Shown here in pieces: positions 22,824-31,803 of a stretch of DNA of 34,813 nucleotides. The position numbers and the translations under genes are program-made. The stretch's first letter is position 1. The number at the start of each line of letters is the position of its first letter. Below the pieces are notes generated by a model. The model was not told the origin of the DNA, made no database searches, and saw only the letters and a list, made by a program, of their open reading frames with translations. This DNA comes from UBA5314 sp040217815 (GTDB lineage: Bacteria > Bacillota > Syntrophomonadia > Syntrophomonadales > Syntrophomonadaceae): assembly GCA_040217815.1 (NCBI GenBank), contig JBEHWI010000031.1:1-34813 (forward strand), read 5' to 3'.

Positions 22824-24137
22824 TTGTATTTTACTGGAACCATAAAAATAAATGAAGTTGGGCACCTCGAAGTTGGAGGCGTTGATGCCCTGGACCTGGT
22901 CAAGGAATTTGGCACCCCCTTGTGGGTTATGGATGAAACGGGCTTCAGGCAGAATTGCCGGTCGGTTCGTGATGCATTTGCCGAATTGGGCGACTCCCTG
23001 GCAATCTACGCCAGCAAGACCCTGTGCAATCTTTCCCTATTGAGCATAGTAGACCAGGAAGGCCTGGGGCTGGACGTGGCGTCCGGGGGCGAACTATACA
23101 GCGCTTTGCAAGCCGGTTTTCCCATGAGCAAGGTATACATGCATGGCAACAACAAGACTCCCGTGGAGCTGGAACTGGCGGTTGAATCTGGAATAGGCAG
23201 AATAGTTGTAGATAATTTTTATGAATTGCAGCTTTTAAACCGCTTATGTGCCCAGAAGGGCAAGAAGCAGGATATACTTTTGCGAATTACCCCAGGTGTG
23301 GAAGCTCATACTCACGAATTTATCCGGACCGGGCAGATTGATTCCAAATTTGGTTTTACCCTCCCCGATGGTCAAGCCCTGGAAGCCGTTAGAGCCGCTC
23401 TTGATTGTCCCCATTTGAATCTTATTGGTTTGCACTGCCACATCGGATCGCAGATATTCGAAATGGAATCATTTAAACATGCAACTGAACTGATGATGGA
23501 TTTCCTGAACACACTCAAGAAGGAATGCCAGTTTGAAGCTTCCGAACTCGATATGGGTGGGGGCTTTGGCATTTATTATTTTTACGGTGACGAACCACGC
23601 GACCCGCGGGAATGGGCCCAGGCGGTTATGAGTAGTGTTTATGAAAAGTGCCGCGAATATGGCTTGAAGGTGCCCCGGGTGATCGTTGAACCGGGCCGCT
23701 CTCTAGCCGGTCCCGCAGGCATTACCCTTTATACAGTTGGATCCTACAAGGAAGTCAAGGGTATTAGAAAGTACATAGCGGTTGACGGGGGGATGACCGA
23801 CAATCCCAGGCCGGCTTTGTATGGTTCAAAATACCTGGCTATGCTGGTAAATAAAGCGAATCAAGAAGCCCAGGAGACGGTTTCAATAGCCGGCAAATGC
23901 TGCGAATCAGGGGATATGCTGATCTGGGATGCGAGTTTACCCCGGGTTGAACCGGGAGACATTCTGGCAGTATTTGCCACCGGAGCTTATAATTATGCAA
24001 TGTCCATGAATTACAACCGGGTCCCCCGGCCGGCCATGGTGCTGGTCGGAGGCGGTCAAGCCGAGCTAATTCTAAAACGGGAAAGCTATGCCGATCTGAT
24101 TAGGAACGATATATTGCTGGATAAATTTAAAAGATAA
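22824..24137 (+). CDS. lysA: Diaminopimelate decarboxylase
   Basis: The 437-residue PLP enzyme converts meso-diaminopimelate to lysine. The PLP lysine is K65 in YASKTLCN. HCHIGSQIFE, the glycine-rich MGGGFGIYY and EPGRSLAGPAG bind phosphate and substrate, and CCESGDML gives the cysteine and acid at the dimer active site. TTG 22824 is chosen because GGGGGAG lies eight bases upstream and the family usually starts close to this point. The gene stands alone between two terminators, with no other lysine genes nearby. Confidence 0.95.
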   Translation: MYFTGTIKINEVGHLEVGGVDALDLVKEFGTPLWVMDETGFRQNCRSVRDAFAELGDSLAIYASKTLCNLSLLSIVDQEGLGLDVASGGELYSALQAGFPMSKVYMHGNNKTPVELELAVESGIGRIVVDNFYELQLLNRLCAQKGKKQDILLRITPGVEAHTHEFIRTGQIDSKFGFTLPDGQALEAVRAALDCPHLNLIGLHCHIGSQIFEMESFKHATELMMDFLNTLKKECQFEASELDMGGGFGIYYFYGDEPRDPREWAQAVMSSVYEKCREYGLKVPRVIVEPGRSLAGPAGITLYTVGSYKEVKGIRKYIAVDGGMTDNPRPALYGSKYLAMLVNKANQEAQETVSIAGKCCESGDMLIWDASLPRVEPGDILAVFATGAYNYAMSMNYNRVPRPAMVLVGGGQAELILKRESYADLIRNDILLDKFKR

Positions 24138-24156
24138 AGAAGCTCTAGAAAAGTGT

Positions 24157-24212
24157 AAAGCCCGTTCACGAGTTGTACATTTGCGTACGTCGATTGAACG
24201 GGCTTTATTTTT
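24157..24212. terminator. Terminator between lysA and the convergent permease gene
   Basis: A 12-bp stem AAAGCCCGTTCA (24157-24168) with TGAACGGGCTTT (24195-24206) is followed on the plus strand by ATTTTT. On the minus strand the arm runs into TTTACAC, so it may also serve the permease gene that ends at 24243. Confidence 0.85.
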
Positions 24213-24242
24213 GATAATGATATTCGGGTGTGCTTGGTCGGA

Positions 24243-26129
24243 TTATTTGTCGATGCCTTTAGATAAACGGTAGGCCCTGATATCGTCCAAATAGAAGGGC
24301 AGAATTGAAACTACTACATTGCGCTTCTTGAGCATGGCATTGGCGATAAACAGACTCGTGTTGTTGTGCAGGGCCATCTCCCAGCGGTGGGACACGAAGA
24401 ACTGGGGCAAAAGAACTGTTATAACGTCTCCAGGCTGGGAGGCGTGCTCTTCGGAGTCAATGTAGTCAGTGAGCAGGTTGACGACTTCCCGGTAGGGCGA
24501 CGATTTGATGATCAAGGGAATGTCGGTATCCAGAAGCGCCCACTTTCGACGCAGTTTATCGGCTGCTCCCTCATAAATCTCCACATGGAAAGCTTCCACG
24601 TTGGGGGTGAGGCTGCGGGCATAGCGCAGAGCTTTTACAACCATTGCGTTCAGGCTGTCAATAGGGACTATAACGTGATGAGAATAAGTCGTGGTAAATT
24701 TAAGTTCTGCTAAAAAGTCGTTGGGTATGTCCAGCTGCTTGGCAACCGATTGATAATGGCTTTTTATTTTCATCATTATGAGGATCAATATGGGAACAAC
24801 CACCACTACCACCCAGGCACCTTCGGTAAATTTATTGACACCTACTATAATGACCGTTGTAGCGGTGGCAATCGCACCCAGACCGTTGGCCAAAAGTTTT
24901 AGCGTCCAACCCTTGTCACGGGTTTTCCACCACCGTATTACCATTCCGCTTTGAGACAGGGTAAAAGAGGTGAAAACACCCACCGCGTACAGGGCAATCA
25001 ATTTGTGAGTATCTGCCTTAAAGATCAGTACCAGGATCATAGCCATCACGGTTAGCATGATGATTCCGTTATTGTAATTCAAACGGTGGCCGCGCATGGA
25101 TAACTGCCGGGGCATATAGCCATCCTGGGCGATGACTGACAGCAGAGTGGGAAAACCGGCAAAGGCAGTATTGGCTGCCATAGCCAGGATGATAGCCGTA
25201 GTGGCAGAAATAATGTAAAACATGGTTCCGCGCCCGAAGACATCGAGCGACAACTGGGCAATGATGGTTACCTGGCGATTGGGCATAGCATGATATAAAT
25301 TGGCCAGATAGGCAATTCCGCCAAAACAGATGATGATGGCTCCCGCCAGCATGAGGTATACTATTTTAGCGTTCTTGGTTCGGGGTTCCTTAAAGTGGGG
25401 TACGGCATCCACTACCGCCTCCACTCCGGTTAGAGCAGCGCAGCCTGAAGCAAAGGCTTTAAGCAGGATGAATATGGTTATAGCCTGAGTACCAATATCG
25501 ACGGTGGGGCTGTCGGCTAACGGAACAGCGATGTTCTGGCCGGTAGCATTTTTAAACAAGCCGACCGCTATAAGGGCGATGATGGAAATGATAAAGGCAT
25601 AAGTGGGATAGCTGAACACCCGGGAAGACTCGCGGACGCCTCTTATATTGCCTACGGCTACCAGGAAAATGAAGAAAATGGCGATAACGACCCGGTAGGG
25701 ATACAAGGCAGGTAAGGCTGAAGTTACTGCTGCAGTACCGGAGGTTATACTGACGGCCACGGTCAGGGTATAGTCCACCATAAGAGAAGCGCCGGCAATA
25801 AGACCGAATTTTGGTCCCAGGTTTTCTTTGGCGACTATATAAGCGCCTCCGCCATTGGGATAGGCATCCACAATATGACGATAAGAAAATGTAAGGATAA
25901 GAAGTAAAGCAATGATAGTCAATGATATACGGGGCATCCATAAGAAAGATGCAAAGCCGACGGTCGGCACCAGAACCCAGAGAATTTCCTCAACCGCATA
26001 AGCAACTGACGAAATGGAATCGCTGGAGAGTATGGGCATGCCCCAGAAGACACTTAACTTTTCGTCTCCCATTTGACTGTTCGACATACTCTTGCCAAAA
26101 ATGAATCTGCCCAACTGTCTTAATATCAA
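24243..26129 (-). CDS. APC-family permease, KimA-like (probable potassium importer)
   Basis: The 628-residue protein has about 12 membrane helices in its first 450 residues and a cytoplasmic C-terminal domain. Signatures are LSSDSISSVAYAVEEIL (about 34-50), DAYPNGGGAYIVAKENLGP (about 88-106) and GCAALTGVEAVVDAVPHFKEP (about 229-249). These fit the APC branch that includes Bacillus subtilis KimA (YdaO), a high-affinity potassium importer controlled by c-di-AMP; amino-acid transport is the alternative. The TTG start at 26129 has AGAAGG on the minus strand about nine bases upstream. I looked for a ydaO-type c-di-AMP riboswitch upstream and saw none. Confidence 0.8.
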   Translation of the reverse strand: MILRQLGRFIFGKSMSNSQMGDEKLSVFWGMPILSSDSISSVAYAVEEILWVLVPTVGFASFLWMPRISLTIIALLLILTFSYRHIVDAYPNGGGAYIVAKENLGPKFGLIAGASLMVDYTLTVAVSITSGTAAVTSALPALYPYRVVIAIFFIFLVAVGNIRGVRESSRVFSYPTYAFIISIIALIAVGLFKNATGQNIAVPLADSPTVDIGTQAITIFILLKAFASGCAALTGVEAVVDAVPHFKEPRTKNAKIVYLMLAGAIIICFGGIAYLANLYHAMPNRQVTIIAQLSLDVFGRGTMFYIISATTAIILAMAANTAFAGFPTLLSVIAQDGYMPRQLSMRGHRLNYNNGIIMLTVMAMILVLIFKADTHKLIALYAVGVFTSFTLSQSGMVIRWWKTRDKGWTLKLLANGLGAIATATTVIIVGVNKFTEGAWVVVVVVPILILIMMKIKSHYQSVAKQLDIPNDFLAELKFTTTYSHHVIVPIDSLNAMVVKALRYARSLTPNVEAFHVEIYEGAADKLRRKWALLDTDIPLIIKSSPYREVVNLLTDYIDSEEHASQPGDVITVLLPQFFVSHRWEMALHNNTSLFIANAMLKKRNVVVSILPFYLDDIRAYRLSKGIDK

Positions 26130-26202
26130 ATTTTTGAACCTTCTCCCTTTTTACTTTAGTTAAAAATAATTAGGACTGTCCGATTAATTTACCACTTAAA
26201 CT

Positions 26203-26230
26203 ATTATAATGCCAGCCCGCAATATGTAAA
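26203..26230 (-). promoter_or_regulatory. Probable promoter of the KimA-like gene
   Basis: On the minus strand TTTACA (26225-26230) and TATAAT (26203-26208) are 16 bases apart, about 75 bases before the TTG start. No long structured leader fits in between. Confidence 0.6.
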
Positions 26231-26346
26231 GATAAATCATTAAATTATTGTATCACCATGCTGATAAATTAACAGTATAAATAGGACTAAATTTTTTCCA
26301 AAATCATGATATAGTTTTCACATATAAAGATTAGAATAACAGGGTG

Positions 26347-26370
26347 AAAAGCCCCTGACCGGTGGGGCCG
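26347..26370 (-). terminator. Probable terminator of the dedA-like gene
   Basis: On the minus strand, just after the dedA-like stop, a GCCCC/GGGGC stem with an eight-base loop is followed by TTTT. The stem is short, so confidence is moderate. Confidence 0.55.
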
Positions 26371-26386
26371 ATGCAGAAGGTTGAGA

Positions 26387-26989
26387 TCAGTGTTTGGAAT
26401 AATACCAGCGATGCAGGAAATAATAAGCGGCGATGCCCAGGATTCCGATAAGAATCAGGATGTCCAGGCGTTCAAAATAGACTCGCAGTTGTTCCCAGTT
26501 TACTCCCATGATGAATCCTGAATAAGTCAGCAAAACCGACCAGATAAGGCTGCCTGAAAAGGTGTAGATTATGAATTTGACCAGATTCATTTTAGCGGCC
26601 CCGGCGGGAAGAGAAATAAAAGTCCTGATGCCCGGCAAAAGGCGTGCGAAAAATGCGGTGCTGTCTCCGTGCCGGGCAAACCAGTCGTGAAGCTGTTCTT
26701 TCCTGCTGCCTGGAATCCAGAAAAGAAGCCGGGAATCTATGGCATAGTACCCTATTACATAAGATATGATCGAACCTATGGTGCCGCCAATAGTGCCGGC
26801 CAGAACTGCGGGAATAAACGAAAATCGTCCGGTTGCAATCAGATAGCCGGCAAAAGGCTGAATCATTTCGCTGGGCAATGGGATGTTACAACTCTCTAGG
26901 GCCATACAAACAGCCACACCGACATATCCAACCGAGCTGATGAATTCGGTAACCAGGCCCAAAAGGTAGGCCAATACATTTTGCAGCAT
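26387..26989 (-). CDS. DedA-family membrane protein
   Basis: The 200-residue membrane protein has the DedA/SNARE-associated layout: ALESCNIPLPSEMIQPFAGYLIATG (about 31-55), GGTIGSIISYVIGYYAIDSR, and the FFARLLPGIRTFISLPAGAAKMNLVKF re-entrant segment (about 113-139), then two to three helices and a basic end. DedA proteins are lipid scramblases/flippases, with some moving undecaprenyl phosphate across the membrane. The ATG at 26989 is chosen for GGAGG just upstream on the minus strand; an in-frame GTG at 27013 is before that site. It is divergent from the Nudix gene. Confidence 0.88.
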   Translation of the reverse strand: MLQNVLAYLLGLVTEFISSVGYVGVAVCMALESCNIPLPSEMIQPFAGYLIATGRFSFIPAVLAGTIGGTIGSIISYVIGYYAIDSRLLFWIPGSRKEQLHDWFARHGDSTAFFARLLPGIRTFISLPAGAAKMNLVKFIIYTFSGSLIWSVLLTYSGFIMGVNWEQLRVYFERLDILILIGILGIAAYYFLHRWYYSKH

Positions 26990-27176
26990 AGAACCTCCGA
27001 CAAGATTAAACACATTTATAACTGCGGTTTTAAAGGCGCTTAAAACATTCTACCATATCAATTCTTTATATGAGCTGAATAGGGGCTTAAAAACAGTAAC
27101 CCTTTCATAGCTTGCAAAAGCCGGGTTGTAATTATAAGGTATTTATGAAAGAGCAAATCTAAAGGAGGGCGGGTGT

Positions 27177-27590
27177 ATGGCAGGCAGTGATGAAACGCAC
27201 GTTGTGACTTGTTTCCTGGAAAACCAGGGAAAGGTACTCCTGCTCAAAAGGAGTTCCCGGGTAGGCAGCTACCAGCAGAAATGGGCCGGCATAAGCGGAT
27301 ATTTAGAGGAAGGGGTCAGCCCGGGGGAGCAGGCCTTATTGGAGATAGGCGAGGAGACTGCTTTACAGGAGAATCAGGTGGTCCTCATCAGAGAGGGGGA
27401 GCCTCTTCCAGTTGTGGACGCAGTTCTCAACCGCACCTGGGTGGTGCATCCGTTTCGCTTTAAGGTAAAAGACCCCGCTGGATTACATATTGACTGGGAG
27501 CACAGCGAATATAAATGGATTGGCCCTGAGGAAATACCGAAGTATGATACGGTACCCGGCCTGTATCAGGCCTGGCAGGGTGTGCAATGA
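27177..27590 (+). CDS. Nudix-fold protein with degenerate Nudix box
   Basis: The 137-residue protein has a Nudix fold. The box at residues 41-63 starts with G41 and keeps the metal-binding E59-E60 pair, but the glutamate of GX5E is valine, the arginine of REUXEE is leucine and the terminal glycine is alanine. Catalysis may be reduced or changed; a sensor role is possible. ATG 27177 follows GGAGGGCGG. Its last four bases overlap the start of the eIF2B-like gene (ATGA), so the two are translated together and probably work together. Confidence 0.82.
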   Translation: MAGSDETHVVTCFLENQGKVLLLKRSSRVGSYQQKWAGISGYLEEGVSPGEQALLEIGEETALQENQVVLIREGEPLPVVDAVLNRTWVVHPFRFKVKDPAGLHIDWEHSEYKWIGPEEIPKYDTVPGLYQAWQGVQ

Positions 27591-28468
27591 ACGATATCGG
27601 TCAGCGAATTGAGCAGTATAAAACAGACCGCCGCCACGGGGCCAGTCAACTTCTTACCATGGCTCTGGAGATATTACAGGATGCAGCCCGGGTATGGCCA
27701 GCCAACCATGAAAGAACCATCCTCTCCCAATTGGACAGTTTGGCCGCTGAGATGGCTGACGCCCGCCCCAACATGGTAAATATAAATAATGTAATGAACG
27801 GCTTTAGAAAATTGTTGACTCTATTGGTAGCTTCTGCGGATAAAGAAACCATTCGTGAACAGGCAAAAGAAAAAGCCAGGCTTCTTAACCGCTATTGCCA
27901 GGAGGCCAGTCGTCTTGTAATCGCCAATGCGGTCCGGCTGATAGTGGACGGCTCAACCATAATGACCTGCAGTTTTAGTTCGACAGTTTTACGAACCCTG
28001 CAACAGGCTCATCAACAGGGCACCCATTTTTCAATCCTTATCCTGGAATCTTGCTGGCAGGACTGCTGTTATGGCGTCCATATGCACCGGGAGCTTATGG
28101 AGAGTGGGATTGAAAGCCGTCTTATCCGGGATGTTGAGGCAGTAAAGTATCTGCTCGGGACGGACCAGGTGTTACTGGGGGCAGACACCCTTTTTCCTGA
28201 CGGCACCCTTATAAACGGCTGCCCGAGTCGCGAGCTGGCGATGGCGGCTGTATCTTGCCGGCCCCGGGTGCCGGTAATCTCTTTATTGGAAACCGTCAAA
28301 ATTTCCCGTCAGGCAGAACCGGGGAAGCTCCAGGACGGTTTTCAAGCAATTCCCTTCGGCTGTCTTTTCGGGGTACTAACGGAAAAAGGCCTGCATAAAA
28401 ACCCGGATGAGATTAAGGCCCTGGCAGGAAGAATTGAGCTAGAAGATGTTTTTAATATCTCATGGTAA
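27587..28468 (+). CDS. eIF2B alpha/beta/delta-like (IF-2B family) protein
   Basis: The 293-residue protein has a helical N-terminus (1-110) and the Rossmann-like IF-2B domain. The family includes eukaryotic eIF2B subunits, methylthioribose-phosphate isomerase and archaeal ribose-1,5-bisphosphate isomerase. In IMTCSFSSTVLRTL the position of the isomerase catalytic cysteine seems to be S129, with C128 one residue early, while the catalytic-type aspartate D200 in LLGADTLFPDG is kept. The active site is therefore intermediate between an isomerase and a non-enzymatic eIF2B subunit. Bacteria lack eIF2, so a translation role is not expected; a sugar-phosphate or nucleotide ligand is the likelier partner. 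Confidence 0.8.
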   Translation: MNDIGQRIEQYKTDRRHGASQLLTMALEILQDAARVWPANHERTILSQLDSLAAEMADARPNMVNINNVMNGFRKLLTLLVASADKETIREQAKEKARLLNRYCQEASRLVIANAVRLIVDGSTIMTCSFSSTVLRTLQQAHQQGTHFSILILESCWQDCCYGVHMHRELMESGIESRLIRDVEAVKYLLGTDQVLLGADTLFPDGTLINGCPSRELAMAAVSCRPRVPVISLLETVKISRQAEPGKLQDGFQAIPFGCLFGVLTEKGLHKNPDEIKALAGRIELEDVFNISW

Positions 28469-28487
28469 AATGTGGAACTGTTTTATG

Positions 28488-28496
28488 TGCTATAAT
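28488..28496 (+). promoter_or_regulatory. Extended -10 promoter
   Basis: TG-C-TATAAT at 28488-28496 is an exact extended -10 element. No good -35 box is seen at 16-18 bases upstream. It lies 31 bases before the GTG of the DHH-CBS-nucleotidyltransferase gene and probably starts the operon that runs into scpAB. Confidence 0.6.
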
Positions 28497-28526
28497 TCTT
28501 TTATCTAAAGACGTGGAGGACCAGTA

Positions 28527-31163
28527 GTGGAAATTATTACTTCACACAATGCCTTGGATTTTGATGGTTTGGCCTCAATGGTGGCTGCAGGAAAGCTTTT
28601 TCCTTCTGCGATAAAGGTCTTTTCAGGGACCCTTTCCAAAAACGTTAAACAGTTTATGGCCTTATACAAAGATTCCTTGATGATCTATTCTCCCCATCAG
28701 GTTGATATAGACCAGGTGCAAAAAATGATCATCGTAGACACGGCCAATGCCAACCGGTTGGGAGATCTGGCCCATCTGGCCCGGCGTCCCGACATGGCTC
28801 GCTGCATCTATGATCATCATCCTCCTTCACCGGACGATCTGAGTGGGGAGCATTTGGAAATAGAAACCGTAGGGGCCGCAACCACCATTCTGGTCGAGCA
28901 CATAATAGAGCGGGAGATAAAAATAAGCGCCTTTGACGCTACCATCCTGGCCCTGGGCATCTATGAAGACACCGGCAGCCTCATATTCACTTCCACAACC
29001 CCGCGCGACGTATCAGCGGTAGCCTTCCTGCTGAGCCGGGGTGCCAATCTGGCCGTTGTGGCCAATTTTATTGAACAGCCCTTTACCAGCGGGCAGAGGC
29101 AGCTTCTGCAGGAACTTCTCAACAGTTCTCGCCATTACCGGATCAAAAATATGGATATAGTTATCGCTCTGGCCGAACCGCTGACTTTCATACCGGGCCT
29201 GGATGCTGTGACCTACCGTTTGTTTGAAATAGAAAACAGTGACGTCATTTTTGCCATAGCCAAAATGGAGGGAAAATTGAATGTAGTGGCTAGAAGCCGC
29301 ACATCCAATCTAAAGGTTAACGATATTTTAAAACCGCTGGGAGGCAGGGGGCATGAAAAGGCTGCTTCGGCAGTGGTAAAAAGGCGCAGTGCCGAAGAAG
29401 TAGTGGCGGTCATTATTGAAGCCCTGGGAGATGAGGTAACACCAGGCCTTCTGGCCGGAGACATAATGTCTTCACCGGTAAAAACGGTTCCCACCACCAT
29501 CACTATGGAAGAAGCCGGAAAGATCATGCTGCGCTACGGGCACACCGGGATGCCGGTGGTTGAAGATGACAAAATGGTGGGGGTTATATCCCGCCGGGAT
29601 GTTGATAAAGCGCGGATCCACAACCTGGCCCACGCTCCGGTGAAAGGCTTTATGAGCACCCGGGTAATTACCGTGGAACCCAACACACCGGTAGCCGATG
29701 TTCAACAAATGATGGTAGAGAAGGATATTGGCCGTCTGCCGGTGCTGGTAAACGGCAGACTGGTCGGTATAGTATCCCGGACCGATATATTACGGACCAT
29801 GCATGGCAAGGATTACCCGGAAGACCACGAAGTGCTCTACGCCAAAGACGAAAAGGAAGGCTATAATCTGGAAAGACTGATGCAGGAGCGCCTGCCCTCG
29901 CGTCTGATGTCAATATTGCACCTGGCCGGGCAATTGGCTGATGAACTGGGCTTTCGGGTCTACTGTGTGGGTGGCTTTGTGCGTGACCTGCTGCTCAAGG
30001 TTCCCAATTTTGACGTAGACCTGGTGGTGGAAGGGGAGGGAGCAGCTTTAACGCGGGCCCTGGCCAGCCATCTGGGAGCCAAAGAGAGGGTGCACGATCG
30101 GTTTGGCACAGGAGTGGTCATCCTGCCGGATGGCAGCAAAATTGATGTGGCTACCGCTAGAACCGAATATTATGAATTCCCCGCCGCACTGCCCAAGGTA
30201 GAGAGATCGTCTATAAGAGAAGACCTCTACCGCCGGGACTTTACTATTAACACCCTGGCTGTCTCCCTGAATCATGATTGCCGGGGAGACCTTATCGACT
30301 ATTTCGGGGGACGCAAGGACCTGGAACAGGGCTGCATAAGAATATTGTACAATTTTAGCTTTGTAGAAGACCCCACCCGAATCTTAAGGGCTATTCGCTT
30401 TGAACAGCGCTATGGCTTCCAAATAGAAGCTGACACCCTGCGATTTGCCCAGGACGCTATTGAGAGACGCCTGCTGGGAAAACTCTCTTACAAGAGGATC
30501 CTGCAGGAGCTTATTTTGATCCTGGGGGAAAAGGATCCGGTTCCATCGTTATTGCGAATGTGTGAAATAGGGGTATGGAAGTACATTTTGCCCGAAGTGG
30601 ATCTGAGGGATGTTGATCTCACTACTATGCGCCGGGTTTCCATAATCAGCGTCTGGTGGCAGGAGAGATACCTCAAGGGAGCCTTAAAACCCTGGATAGT
30701 ATACATCATGGTTATAATAGCTCATCTCAGCAATGAGGCGATGAGTTCTCTTGTCGAGCGATTTCGCTTGAGCGGCTACGCTCAGGAATGCATAATGGAT
30801 TCCAGAAGGGTGTCTCAGGTTTTGGACAGGCTTGAAGACCCGGACGCCCGCCCCAGTTCTCTGGATGAGGTTCTGGATGGCTGGCATCCGGAGAGCATAG
30901 TGTTCCTGCTGCTGTCCATCCGAAGTGAAGAAATATGGGACCGTCTGGTTGCCTATCTGGACGCCAAGGAAAGGGTTAAGGTGGCGTTAAGCGGCCATGA
31001 CCTGAAAAAGGCCGGAGTAAAGCCGGGGCCGCAATACAGCTATATACTTAAGGAATTGTATAAACTGCGCCTGGACGGGGTTATAAACAACCGGGAAGGC
31101 GAGATCAACATGCTCAACAAATGGTTAGAGGAGGGCTTATCCTTTGAGCCAGATAGTAAATGA
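28527..31163 (+). CDS. DHH phosphoesterase-CBS-CBS-tRNA nucleotidyltransferase/poly(A) polymerase fusion
   Basis: The 878-residue protein joins three modules. Residues 1-305 are a DHH/DHHA1 phosphoesterase with HNALDFDGLASM, VDTANANR, DHHP, EDTGS and GGRGHEKAAS. Residues 309-426 are two CBS domains. From about 460 on is a class II nucleotidyltransferase: CVGGFVRDLLL, the metal-binding DVD near 497-499, RRDFTINTLAVSL and EDPTRILRAIRFEQRYGF, then a helical tail. The last part adds C or A residues to tRNA 3' ends (CCA- or A-adding) or makes poly(A); specificity cannot be read. The DHH part may degrade short RNAs. CBS pairs often bind adenine nucleotides and could tune activity. Start GTG 28527 follows GGAGGA. 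Confidence 0.92.
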   Translation: MEIITSHNALDFDGLASMVAAGKLFPSAIKVFSGTLSKNVKQFMALYKDSLMIYSPHQVDIDQVQKMIIVDTANANRLGDLAHLARRPDMARCIYDHHPPSPDDLSGEHLEIETVGAATTILVEHIIEREIKISAFDATILALGIYEDTGSLIFTSTTPRDVSAVAFLLSRGANLAVVANFIEQPFTSGQRQLLQELLNSSRHYRIKNMDIVIALAEPLTFIPGLDAVTYRLFEIENSDVIFAIAKMEGKLNVVARSRTSNLKVNDILKPLGGRGHEKAASAVVKRRSAEEVVAVIIEALGDEVTPGLLAGDIMSSPVKTVPTTITMEEAGKIMLRYGHTGMPVVEDDKMVGVISRRDVDKARIHNLAHAPVKGFMSTRVITVEPNTPVADVQQMMVEKDIGRLPVLVNGRLVGIVSRTDILRTMHGKDYPEDHEVLYAKDEKEGYNLERLMQERLPSRLMSILHLAGQLADELGFRVYCVGGFVRDLLLKVPNFDVDLVVEGEGAALTRALASHLGAKERVHDRFGTGVVILPDGSKIDVATARTEYYEFPAALPKVERSSIREDLYRRDFTINTLAVSLNHDCRGDLIDYFGGRKDLEQGCIRILYNFSFVEDPTRILRAIRFEQRYGFQIEADTLRFAQDAIERRLLGKLSYKRILQELILILGEKDPVPSLLRMCEIGVWKYILPEVDLRDVDLTTMRRVSIISVWWQERYLKGALKPWIVYIMVIIAHLSNEAMSSLVERFRLSGYAQECIMDSRRVSQVLDRLEDPDARPSSLDEVLDGWHPESIVFLLLSIRSEEIWDRLVAYLDAKERVKVALSGHDLKKAGVKPGPQYSYILKELYKLRLDGVINNREGEINMLNKWLEEGLSFEPDSK

Positions 31164-31788
31164 TTTTTCCGGCTGGTTGCTGACCTTTCTAATTTCACTG
31201 CCCGGTATCCTATTGGGGCTGGTTCTGCACGAATACGCCCATGGCCGGGTGGCTGATTGGCTGGGGGATCCTACACCCCATGAACAGGGGCGCCTGACCC
31301 TGAACCCTCTGCCCCATATCGATTGGCTGGGGTTTTTAATGATAGCCCTGTTCCGTTTCGGGTGGGCCAAGCCGGTTCAGGTCAACCCCTATCGTTTTCA
31401 GAAGATGGGTGTTAAAAAGGGAATGATGTTGGTGTCTCTGGCCGGGCCTATAATGAATCTTATAGTCGCTTCTATCGGTGCGGTTATTTTTCATGCTCTT
31501 TCCGGAATCAAGGGTTCCGATTGGGCGACCTGGCTGCAGCTTATCGTCCTGTGGCTGGTCTATATCAACCTTATCCTGGCCGTTTTTAACCTTATACCGG
31601 TGCCTCCCCTGGATGGCTCCAAGATCCTGGCGGGAATTCTGCCCGATTCAGGGGCGCGTTTTATCTATTCCCTGGAACCCTATGGTTTCGTTATACTGCT
31701 TTTGTTGATTATGACCAACATCACCGGTCAGATTTTACTGCCGGTGGTGCGGCTTTTTGCTGGAATACTTGGTGTGCCTCTATTCTAA
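31144..31788 (+). CDS. Site-2-type intramembrane metalloprotease (peptidase M50)
   Basis: The 214-residue protein has about five membrane segments and the zinc protease motif H29-E30-x-x-H33 (LHEYAH), with the second metal ligand D157 in NLIPVPPLDGSK. This short M50 type, without PDZ or CBS domains, is widespread in Firmicutes and usually lies next to scpA. Its substrate is not known. The TTG start at 31144 has GAGGAGGG eight bases upstream and lies 20 bases inside the end of the preceding gene. Confidence 0.92.
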   Translation: MSQIVNDFSGWLLTFLISLPGILLGLVLHEYAHGRVADWLGDPTPHEQGRLTLNPLPHIDWLGFLMIALFRFGWAKPVQVNPYRFQKMGVKKGMMLVSLAGPIMNLIVASIGAVIFHALSGIKGSDWATWLQLIVLWLVYINLILAVFNLIPVPPLDGSKILAGILPDSGARFIYSLEPYGFVILLLLIMTNITGQILLPVVRLFAGILGVPLF

Positions 31789-31803
31789 CCGGGGAGGGCA
31801 GGC

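Noticed and set aside
26130..26386. c-di-AMP (ydaO-type) riboswitch before the KimA-like gene
   Set aside because: The conserved ydaO core was looked for on the minus strand and not seen; the promoter-to-start distance of about 75 bases is too short for the full aptamer.
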